Assembly (NCBI GenBank): GCA_964541525.1
Contig: CAZIQF010000029.1
Span: forward strand, 1 to 21,572
Length of the DNA: 21,572 bases
Direction: 5' to 3'
From: UBA1737 sp964541525
Lineage (GTDB): Bacteria > Bacillota_I > Bacilli_A > ML615J-28 > CAG-313
In this document: piece after piece, positions 1-5,722 of the stretch
How the letters are laid out: each line of letters opens with the position of its first letter
Numbering within the stretch: position 1 is the first letter of the stretch
Position numbers and translations under genes: made by a program
The notes under the pieces: model-generated
What the model saw: the letters and a program-made list of their open reading frames with translations, nothing else
Databases searched by the model: none
What the model was told of the DNA's origin: nothing

Positions 1-80
1 ATTTTGTAAAATTCATAAGTTAACATTTTTGAATATATCATAAGTTAATCAGAAACGTGTAAAAAAATAAGGTATATTAT

Positions 81-109
81 TTGATATAGATAATAAAATA
101 TGGTATAAT
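81..109 (+). promoter_or_regulatory. Promoter of the infC-rpmI-rplT operon
   Basis: TTGATA (81-86) and TATAAT (104-109) are separated by 17 nt. The -10 is preceded by TGG, giving an extended -10 (TGnTATAAT). The predicted start site near 116 places the whole L20-type leader in the transcript. Confidence 0.8.
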
Positions 110-121
110 ACTATCGAATTA

Positions 122-250
122 AATAGTGTTTATGAAAAGTAGAAGCCCAACTTCTCACCTGACCAATAATTTTGGTGGGTAAAAGAGTCATTATTCCTTA
201 TAGTATGGAACAATCAGAGTGGGCGGTTTACGCTCACTTTTTATTCTTTT
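122..250 (+). promoter_or_regulatory. L20-type ribosomal protein leader with attenuator
   Basis: The untranslated leader holds a small hairpin (AGAAG 141-145 with CTTCT 151-155), a CACCTGACC/GGTGGGT pairing region (157-180) and an intrinsic terminator. In the terminator AGTGGGCG (218-225) pairs with CGCTCACT (231-238) around a GTTTA loop, followed by TTTTTATTCTTTT. In Firmicutes this operon is repressed by free L20 acting on the infC leader through premature termination. The position before infC and the leader-then-terminator order fit that. The assignment rests on layout and local resemblance, not a covariance-model search. Confidence 0.75.
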
Positions 251-291
251 CAAAATACAATTTATTTCAAAAATTTTTGGAGGTGGACAAT

Positions 292-831
292 ATAAAGCCA
301 ACGGATAAAAAAGGTGAAAACCTAATCAATGATGAAATTGAAGCTAGTCAAGTATTAGTTATCGATGAAAATGGTAATCAACTAGGGCAAATTGCAATTG
401 AAGAAGCTCTAAGTATTGCTTATGACCGAGGTTATGATTTAGTATGTGTTGCTCCTAATGCACCTGTTCCGGTTTGTAAATTAATGGATTATAGTAAATA
501 CCGTTATGAACAAAATAAACGTGCAAAAGAAGCAAAGAAAAATCAAAAGATTATTAGTTTAAAAGAAGTTAGATTGAGTCCGACGATTGATATCGGCGAT
601 TATGAAACTAAAGCTCGTGCTGCTCGTAAATTTTTAGAAGCAGGCGATAAGGTTAAAGTTAGTTGTCGTTTCCGTGGAAGAATGATTGAACAAGCTAATA
701 ATACTAAAGAATTATTCTTAAAGTTTGCAACAAAATTAGAAGATGTTGCCCAAATTGATCAACAACCAACGTTAGATGGACGTAACATGGCGATGGTACT
801 TAGTCCAAAAATGCAAAAAAAGAAAAAATAA
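292..831 (+). CDS. infC: Translation initiation factor IF-3, probable ATA start
   Basis: IF-3 binds the 30S subunit, prevents early 50S joining and checks the start codon and initiator tRNA. The protein has the family's two halves: the N-terminal domain (INDEIEASQVLVIDENG onward, with the PVCKLMDYSKYRYE linker region) and the C-terminal domain (SLKEVRLSPTIDIGDYETKA, then the RFRGR segment). The frame is open back to 172, but that part overlaps the attenuator. A strong GGAGGT (279-284) lies 7 nt before an ATA at 292, giving a 179-residue protein close to the family norm. infC is known for rare start codons (AUU, AUC, AUA) through which IF-3 limits its own synthesis. First gene of infC-rpmI-rplT. 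The family is certain; the ATA start is inferred from spacing. Confidence 0.92.
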   Translation: MKPTDKKGENLINDEIEASQVLVIDENGNQLGQIAIEEALSIAYDRGYDLVCVAPNAPVPVCKLMDYSKYRYEQNKRAKEAKKNQKIISLKEVRLSPTIDIGDYETKARAARKFLEAGDKVKVSCRFRGRMIEQANNTKELFLKFATKLEDVAQIDQQPTLDGRNMAMVLSPKMQKKKK

Positions 832-848
832 AAAAGGAGAAAAGAATT

Positions 849-1049
849 ATGCCTAAAATGAAAACTCATGCTGGAACTAAAAAACGTATTAAAGTTACTG
901 GTTCTGGAAAATTCAAACGCAGTCGTGCAGGTAATCAACATCTTGCACCAGGAAAAACACAAAAACAAACAAGACAATTACGTAAGTTCTCTTTAGTATC
1001 AACAAGTGATCACAAGAGAATTAAACAACAATTGGATCAAATTAAATAA
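849..1049 (+). CDS. rpmI: 50S ribosomal protein L35
   Basis: This 66-residue, very basic protein has the L35 pattern: MPKMKTHAGTKKRIKVTGSG at the start, an RSRAGNQH segment, and a Lys/Arg-rich tail. Length matches the family (about 64-66). An AAGGAG Shine-Dalgarno lies just upstream, and the gene sits between infC and rplT as in most bacteria, so it shares their promoter and L20-responsive leader. Confidence 0.97.
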   Translation: MPKMKTHAGTKKRIKVTGSGKFKRSRAGNQHLAPGKTQKQTRQLRKFSLVSTSDHKRIKQQLDQIK

Positions 1050-1063
1050 GGAGGACAAGAAAA

Positions 1064-1423
1064 ATGCCACGTACTAAAGGCGGAGTAGTCGCTAGAAGAA
1101 GACGTAATAGAGTTTTAAAAGCTGCAAAAGGCTTTTTTGGATCAAAACATTGCTTGTTTAAAGTTGCAAATCAACAAGTAATGAAAGGTCGTCAATATGC
1201 ATTTAGAGACCGTAAAAATAACAAACGTAACTTCCGTAAATTATGGATTGTTCGTATTAATGCAGCAGCACGTATGCAAGGTTTAAGCTATAGTGTATTA
1301 ATGCATGGTTTAAAAGTTGCCAATATCGATGTAAATAGAAAGATGTTAGCTGATTTAGCTGTTAATGATGCAGCAATGTTTAACAATCTTTGTGATGTAG
1401 CTAAAAAAGCACTTGCAAAATAA
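1064..1423 (+). CDS. rplT: 50S ribosomal protein L20
   Basis: L20 is needed early in 50S assembly and is the repressor of this operon in Firmicutes. The 119-residue protein shows the family pattern: MPRTKGGVVARRRR start, KAAKGFFGSKH, RQYAFRDRKNNKRNFRKLWI, RINAAAR and a helical C-terminal half. Spacing from rpmI is 14 nt with a clear AAGGAGG site. An intrinsic terminator follows directly, closing the operon. Confidence 0.97.
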   Translation: MPRTKGGVVARRRRNRVLKAAKGFFGSKHCLFKVANQQVMKGRQYAFRDRKNNKRNFRKLWIVRINAAARMQGLSYSVLMHGLKVANIDVNRKMLADLAVNDAAMFNNLCDVAKKALAK

Positions 1424-1430
1424 TAAAATT

Positions 1431-1460
1431 AGAGTCACTATTTAGGTAGTGGCTCTTTTT
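1431..1460 (+). terminator. Terminator of the infC-rpmI-rplT operon
   Basis: GAGTCACTA pairs with TAGTGGCTC (9 bp, one G-U) around a 6-nt loop and is followed by TTTTT. It stands between rplT and the next promoter. Confidence 0.85.
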
Positions 1461-1471
1461 ATGTGCTTTGA

Positions 1472-1500
1472 TTGACTAAAATGGTAATATTTAGTATAAT
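1472..1500 (+). promoter_or_regulatory. Promoter of the CNNM/CorC-like gene pair
   Basis: TTGACT (1472-1477), a 17-nt spacer and a perfect TATAAT (1495-1500) lie 28 nt before the first gene of the pair and directly after the L20 operon terminator. Confidence 0.85.
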
Positions 1501-1527
1501 ATATAGAAAAAGGAGTGAAGATTTGAT

Positions 1528-2580
1528 ATGGATCCGCTGTCCCGAATATTTAGTTTAAGTAATATTCAAACTCAACAAATTACAATTTATGTCATAATTA
1601 TTTTAATTTTAGTGCTTGTTTCCGCATTTTTTAGTGCGACAGAAACAGCTATTACTTGTTGTAATAAAATTCGAATTAAAGTAAAAGCTGAAAAAGGCAA
1701 TAAAACGGCTAAACTAGTATTAAAAATATGTGATATGTATGATCGCTATTTAATTACTTTGCTAATCGGTAATAATATCGTTAATTTACTAGCAGCATCA
1801 CTTGCAACAACTCTTGCTTTAACAATCTTTAGTAGTGAAGTTCTCGCAACAACTACTGCAACGATTGTTATGACAATTTTAATTTTCTTATTTGGTGAAA
1901 TTTTACCCAAAAACTTTGCAAAGAGTCATTCTGAAGGTTTTGTTAATTTCTCTAGTTATATTTTAGTGGGAGTATATTATCTTACTTATCCGCTAATGAT
2001 GATTTTTAATTTTATTTTATGGTCAATAAAAAAGATTTTTAAATTAAGTGATACCGAAAATAAGATTACTGAAGATGAATTTCAAGGAATTGTTGATGCC
2101 ATTGAAGAAGAAGGGAGAATTGATGAAGAAGAAAGTGATATTATTCAAGCAGCTGTGGATTTTGGTGATATCACAGTCAAAGCTGTTTTAACACCATTAG
2201 AAGAAGTTACATCAATTGATATTAAAAAAATTGCAAGAAAAGATTTAATTAGTTATCTACAAAATGTTAATTTCTCACGAATACCGGTATATAGTAATGA
2301 AAAAGACAATATTATTGGTATTTTACATGTTCGGAAAGCCTTAAAAAACATTATTAAGAACAAAAATTTTTCCATTCGTTCTGCAATTAGCGAAGTTCTA
2401 TATGTTAATCAAAATCTTAAAATTGATGATGCGTTAGAAGTATTTAAAGAACAAAAGAAACATCTAGCAATCGTTAAAGATGATAATGATCAAATTGTTG
2501 GCCTTGTTACAATGGAAGATGTAATCAATCAATTGATTGGAACATCAGACAATCCGGATCTTTTAGGAGGTAACAACTAA
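1528..2580 (+). CDS. CNNM/CorC-like membrane protein with CBS pair (no C-terminal CorC domain)
   Basis: This 350-residue protein has the DUF21/CNNM layout: a hydrophobic N-terminal half (about residues 20-170) with SAFFSATETAIT, the conserved LIGNNIVNLLAASLAT segment and FGEILPKNFAKSH, then two cytoplasmic CBS motifs (about 210-340, including SRIPVYSNEKDNIIGILHV and HLAIVKDDNDQIVGLVTMEDV). The family contains Mg2+/divalent cation transporters and efflux proteins; the substrate cannot be read here. It ends right after the second CBS motif, without the CorC/HlyC domain present in its downstream neighbour. An AAGGAG site precedes the ATG. The stop codon overlaps the next start (TAATG), so the two are translationally coupled and may act together. 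Confidence 0.9.
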   Translation: MDPLSRIFSLSNIQTQQITIYVIIILILVLVSAFFSATETAITCCNKIRIKVKAEKGNKTAKLVLKICDMYDRYLITLLIGNNIVNLLAASLATTLALTIFSSEVLATTTATIVMTILIFLFGEILPKNFAKSHSEGFVNFSSYILVGVYYLTYPLMMIFNFILWSIKKIFKLSDTENKITEDEFQGIVDAIEEEGRIDEEESDIIQAAVDFGDITVKAVLTPLEEVTSIDIKKIARKDLISYLQNVNFSRIPVYSNEKDNIIGILHVRKALKNIIKNKNFSIRSAISEVLYVNQNLKIDDALEVFKEQKKHLAIVKDDNDQIVGLVTMEDVINQLIGTSDNPDLLGGNN

Positions 2581-3842
2581 TGGTTATTATCCTAATAATT
2601 ATTTTAATTTTAATTGTTTTATCCGCTTTCTTTTCGTCTTGTGAGACTGTATATTCAAGTGTTAGCCGTGTAAAACTAAAGATGAAAGCCGATGAAGGTA
2701 ATCAAAAAGCGAATCGGGCTTTGAAGATTGTTGATGATTATGCAACAACTTTATCAACGGTTTTAATTGGTAATAACTTAGTCAATACACTAATCTCATC
2801 ACTAGGTACGATTGTAGCAATGGAATTAGTTGGTGCCGAATATGGCTCAATTGTCTCAACTGCAGTATTAACAGTTGTGTTGTTAATTTTTAGTGAAATT
2901 TTACCAAAAACAATTGGTAATAAATTTAGTTTTTCGATTTCTTTAGTTTATGTTGACTTATATAATTTCTTTAAATTCCTATTTTTCCCAATTACTTACA
3001 TTGTTAATTTATTTATTTTTAAAGTTTTTAAAGGTCTAGATGAAACTATAGATGAAACGCAAGCAACCGATGAAGAATTAATTACGATTGCTTCCCAACT
3101 TGAAGAAGATGGATATATTGATAAAGAAGATGCTGAATTAATCAAATCAGCAATCGATTTTACAACGATTACTGCTAGAGAAGTCATGATTCCAAGAGTT
3201 GATGTTTTCGCAATTGATATTAACGATTCAGAAACAGAAATCTTAAAAAATGAAGAATTATATCGCTTCTCAAGAGTACCTGTTTATGATGATACAATTG
3301 ATAATATTGTTGGGGTCATTAATACAACTACACTAATGAAATGTTTGCTTGCCAATCAAACAATTGATTTAAAGTCAATGATTAAACCAGCATTTTATGT
3401 GCATAAAACTAAGAGTATTTCAACAATTCTAACCGAGTTCAAAGAAAATAATGAACAACTTGCAATCATCACTGATGATTTTGGTGGAGTGATGGGGATT
3501 TTAACAATGGAAGACATTATCGAAGAATTAGTTGGTGATGTATTTGATGAAACCGATGAAATTATTTATGATTATGAACAACTTGATGGAGAAACATATT
3601 TAGTTGATGGTGATATGAATATCAATGATTTCCTAGAATTATTTGAAGTAGATGATGAAGAATTTGAAGTTGAATATACAACGGTTGGTGGATTTTGTAC
3701 AGATCTTTTACAAAAAATCCCAGATGTTGGTGATTCATTTAATTTTAGAAATTTAACGATTACGATTACTGAATGTGATAAAATGCGAGTTGGAAAAATT
3801 AAAGTTGAAATTCACGAAATAGAAAATCTTGAAAAAGAATAA
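2580..3842 (+). CDS. CNNM/CorC-like membrane protein with CBS pair and CorC/HlyC domain
   Basis: This 420-residue paralogue of the preceding gene has the complete layout. The DUF21 membrane domain carries SAFFSSCETVYSS, LIGNNLVNTLISSLGT and FSEILPKTIGNKF. The CBS pair carries REVMIPRVDV, YRFSRVPVYDDTIDNIVGVI and QLAIITDDFGGVMGILTMEDIIEELVGDV. The C-terminal CorC/HlyC domain (about 330-415) starts at YDYEQLDGETYLVDGD and contains TVGGFCTDLL. Family members move or sense Mg2+ and other divalent cations at the cytoplasmic membrane. Its ATG overlaps the stop of the upstream paralogue, and an AGGAGGT site sits at the end of that gene. A terminator follows 90 nt downstream. Confidence 0.92.
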   Translation: MVIILIIILILIVLSAFFSSCETVYSSVSRVKLKMKADEGNQKANRALKIVDDYATTLSTVLIGNNLVNTLISSLGTIVAMELVGAEYGSIVSTAVLTVVLLIFSEILPKTIGNKFSFSISLVYVDLYNFFKFLFFPITYIVNLFIFKVFKGLDETIDETQATDEELITIASQLEEDGYIDKEDAELIKSAIDFTTITAREVMIPRVDVFAIDINDSETEILKNEELYRFSRVPVYDDTIDNIVGVINTTTLMKCLLANQTIDLKSMIKPAFYVHKTKSISTILTEFKENNEQLAIITDDFGGVMGILTMEDIIEELVGDVFDETDEIIYDYEQLDGETYLVDGDMNINDFLELFEVDDEEFEVEYTTVGGFCTDLLQKIPDVGDSFNFRNLTITITECDKMRVGKIKVEIHEIENLEKE

Positions 3843-3932
3843 AAAATAAATTATGGTGCTATTCATAGAAACAACCATTTGATCCAATGAATAAATAATT
3901 CGTAGTGTTTTATTTATAGATATTACTAAAGC

Positions 3933-3962
3933 AGCTTTAGGTTTCATACCTGAAGCTTTTTT
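3933..3962 (+). terminator. Terminator after the CNNM pair
   Basis: AGCTTTAGGT (3933-3942) pairs with ACCTGAAGCT (3948-3957; 10 bp, one G-U) around TTCAT, followed by a T run. It separates the CNNM operon from the toxin cassette, leaving only 35 nt before the RHS-tip ATG. Confidence 0.85.
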
Positions 3963-3997
3963 CTTATGTTCGATAAAAATTATTCAAAGTAATTTAT

Positions 3998-4807
3998 ATG
4001 AATTATGGCAAAAATAAAAAATTCATGGTAAAATATTACTATGATGCATACGGAAGAATAATAAAAACTAATGATACATCAGGTATTAATTTAAGTAGTA
4101 TTAATCCATTTAGATATAGAAGTTATTATCAAGATAATGAAACAGGATGGTATTATTTAAATAGTAGATATTATAACCCTCTTACTAATAGATTTATTAC
4201 AATGAATCAAATTGAGTATTTAGGTGAAAGTGGCAGCTTATTGAGCTTAAATTTATATGGATATTGTGAGAATAATCCTGTTAATTTTATTGATAAAATG
4301 GGATTATCAATAACAGCAGGAGTTTTAGGTGGTAGTTTATTAAATTCATTAATTAGTTCTTTATTAGCAATAGGAACATCAAATTCATGGAATGTCGTAG
4401 GATGGGCCTTATTAATTGTTATTGTTGCAATAATAGCTGTGTGTTCAATAATAACAATTGTTAGGTATGCAAAAGATAAAGCGTATAGTAATGCAATTTC
4501 GTTAATGGCAAGTGCAGCAGCATCTCCTATACCACCTGATCCTAATAACAAAGGATCAAAAGGTACTAAAACAAGTAGTAAAACAGTTTATGATAAAAAG
4601 GGGATAAGAATAGATGTTGAAAATCCAGGCGGAAGACCAGGAAATATACATGTGCATAAAGGTAACGCAAAATATTATTATGATTTTGCTAATCAAACAT
4701 TTGTTGATTCAGCAGGCAGAGAGGCTCCTAAAGCAATAACAAATTTACTAAAAGATAAGTCAATAATTAAGGCGATTGGGAAAGGATTGAAAATATTAGG
4801 TTATTAG
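3998..4807 (+). CDS. RHS-repeat C-terminal tip with polymorphic toxin domain (truncated RHS)
   Basis: The 269 residues begin inside an RHS/YD repeat (KYYYDAYGRII) and run through the RHS-associated core end (residues 38-102: RYRSYYQDNETGWYYLNSRYYNP, here split as RYRSYYQDNE and TGWYYLNSRYYNP, then NLYGYCENNPVNFIDKMG). A long hydrophobic stretch follows (about 104-156), then a linker and a variable C-terminal domain (about 197-269) with IDVENPGGRPGNIHVH, YYYD and KAIGKGLKILGY. In full RHS proteins this position holds the toxin. The toxin type is not one I can name with confidence. The usual 1,000-plus-residue repeat shell is absent: there is an in-frame stop at 3974-3976 and a terminator just upstream. 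No convincing Shine-Dalgarno or promoter is seen. It looks like an orphan toxin tip left by recombination; a silent relic is possible. Confidence 0.8.
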   Translation: MNYGKNKKFMVKYYYDAYGRIIKTNDTSGINLSSINPFRYRSYYQDNETGWYYLNSRYYNPLTNRFITMNQIEYLGESGSLLSLNLYGYCENNPVNFIDKMGLSITAGVLGGSLLNSLISSLLAIGTSNSWNVVGWALLIVIVAIIAVCSIITIVRYAKDKAYSNAISLMASAAASPIPPDPNNKGSKGTKTSSKTVYDKKGIRIDVENPGGRPGNIHVHKGNAKYYYDFANQTFVDSAGREAPKAITNLLKDKSIIKAIGKGLKILGY

Positions 4808-4808
4808 T

Positions 4809-5234
4809 ATGATTACAAGAAAAAAAATTAATGAAATATTTGAAGAATTTGTAGATTCTGTAGGGTTTATGAAACATAAAATTGATGGAATAGAATATAT
4901 ATTAATTAATAAATATGATAGCCATGTAGTTAGTAAAAATATTTTTAATGATAAAACCAAATTCGAATCGTTAGAAAATCATATTCATTTAATTAAACCT
5001 CAAATATGTTTGTGTAGAAAATATTTAAAAATTGAAATACAAAAATTAGGAGAAAAAATTTTAAGAAAATTAATATTACAATTTCCTAATCATAAGTTTA
5101 TAGTATATATCGAAATAAATAATAAAAATAATGTTATCATTAGATTTCATCAGCAGTGGAAAGATGAGGAAAATTATTACAATATTAATAATTTGAGTTC
5201 ATACGCTTCATATATAATTTATTGTAAAAATTAA
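4809..5234 (+). CDS. Probable immunity protein for the RHS-tip toxin
   Basis: This 141-residue protein has no signal peptide or membrane segment and no motif I recognise. It is rich in Lys, Ile and Asn and has an alternating beta-like stretch near residues 95-115 (KFIVYIEINNKNNVIIRFH). The start follows the toxin stop by 1 nt (TAG-T-ATG). By the usual polymorphic-toxin layout, the small gene directly after a toxin tip encodes the cytosolic immunity protein, and that is the reason for the call. Codon use is even more A/T-rich than the housekeeping genes nearby, consistent with acquisition as a cassette. Function is inferred from position only. Confidence 0.65.
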   Translation: MITRKKINEIFEEFVDSVGFMKHKIDGIEYILINKYDSHVVSKNIFNDKTKFESLENHIHLIKPQICLCRKYLKIEIQKLGEKILRKLILQFPNHKFIVYIEINNKNNVIIRFHQQWKDEENYYNINNLSSYASYIIYCKN

Positions 5235-5415
5235 AATTAATTTAACTTAATTCCCTAATTATAAAATATTACAAATTTCTACAAACCAATTAGTGTATAA
5301 TATTAGTGTATAAACTAATATTATATGCGTAATAGTTTTAGATTATACGCATTAATATTAAAAATCTTAAAATTTATAATCTTATTAAATAAGATTACAA
5401 AGGAGGGATTATTTA

Positions 5416-5478
5416 ATGCGTTGGACAAACGACACTACGCCGCTTCGAATACGTAGCGGTTGTTATGATAATACATAA
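5416..5478 (+). CDS. Hypothetical 20-residue peptide
   Basis: The ORF starts with ATG 8 nt after AGGAGGG, one of the best Shine-Dalgarno sites in the window, and encodes MRWTNDTTPLRIRSGCYDNT. The peptide has one Trp and one Cys, three Arg, no signal peptide and no membrane segment. Its codons (ACG, CCG, CGT, GAC, AGC) make this stretch near 50% G+C in a region of about 20%. The coding bases also form a hairpin, CCGCT (5440-5444) with AGCGG (5455-5459). It may be a real micropeptide, a leader ORF, or simply part of a structured RNA. No function is assigned. Confidence 0.4.
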   Translation: MRWTNDTTPLRIRSGCYDNT

Positions 5479-5495
5479 GTTGTATTATACAACTT
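5477..5495. repeat. Perfect inverted repeat over the stop of the short ORF
   Basis: AAGTTGTA (5477-5484) and TACAACTT (5488-5495) are perfectly complementary around TTA. The element starts inside the stop codon of the 20-codon ORF and has no T run, so it is more likely an RNA 3' structure or protein-binding palindrome than a terminator. Confidence 0.6.
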
Positions 5496-5538
5496 AATAT
5501 TATAAATAAACTGGCAATTATTGCTAGATACTTAGTAC

Positions 5539-5592
5539 AAAAAAAACGATAATAGATATACCGAGTATTGGTATTCTATTATCGCTTTTTTT
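5539..5592. terminator. Strong bidirectional terminator
   Basis: CGATAATAGA (5547-5556) pairs with TCTATTATCG (5575-5584), and ATACC (5558-5562) with GGTAT (5570-5574), a 15-bp stem with one bulge. It is flanked by a run of eight A on the left and seven T on the right. It can end plus-strand transcripts from the short unit and minus-strand transcripts from the phosphoesterase gene. Confidence 0.85.
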
Positions 5593-5722
5593 CATTAGTT
5601 CCAACTAATTCTAGAGCTTTTTTCATAACCCCAACTAATTCTATCTAGTCATTTTATTTAGTCGTTATTTTATCTGTTATGTTATTTATTAATCAAACTA
5701 GTTGCTTTTTTTATTTGGTTAA
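5593..5722. other. A/T-rich spacer with a 13-bp direct repeat
   Basis: No gene is visible between the bidirectional terminator and the phosphoesterase stop. CCAACTAATTCTA occurs twice, at 5601-5613 and 5631-5643, exactly 30 nt apart, each beside a T-rich run. This looks like a small local duplication. Nothing else stands out. Confidence 0.5.

Larger units (their letters stand above)
5289..5592 (+). ncRNA. Candidate structured small transcription unit with a 20-codon ORF
   Basis: In order: a direct repeat ATTAGTGTATAA (5289-5300, 5302-5313) containing two -10-like boxes; hairpin A (TAATATTAGT 5298-5307 with ACTAATATTA 5314-5323); hairpin B (AATATTA-t-ATGCGTA 5317-5331 with TACGCAT-TAATATT 5346-5359), which shares 5317-5323 with hairpin A so the two exclude each other; hairpin C (TAATCTTAT 5377-5385 with ATAAGATTA 5389-5397) immediately before AGGAGGG (5401-5407); the short ORF; a palindrome at its stop; and a strong terminator. 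No -35 at standard spacing was found. This could be an RNA regulator, a leader, or a peptide gene with structured control. It matches no family I recognise. Confidence 0.45.

Noticed and set aside
13..49. CATAAGTTAA repeated at 13-22 and 40-49
   Set aside because: Two A/T-rich copies upstream of the infC promoter are weak evidence; they could be an operator but are also expected by chance.
172..291. Upstream extension of the infC frame to a TTG at 172
   Set aside because: It runs through the L20-type leader and attenuator, lacks a Shine-Dalgarno and does not resemble the IF-3 N-terminus.
759..977. Minus-strand ORF across infC-rpmI
   Set aside because: It overlaps two certain ribosomal-operon genes and encodes a low-complexity Phe/Ser/Cys-rich product.
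4207..4551. Minus-strand 114-codon ORF over the RHS tip
   Set aside because: It is antisense to the RHS core and hydrophobic segment, has no ribosome site and no recognisable motif.
5440..5459. A tRNA T-arm suggested by CTTCGAAT in the structured unit
   Set aside because: The flanking stems do not form a T arm, and no acceptor, D or anticodon arms can be built around it.
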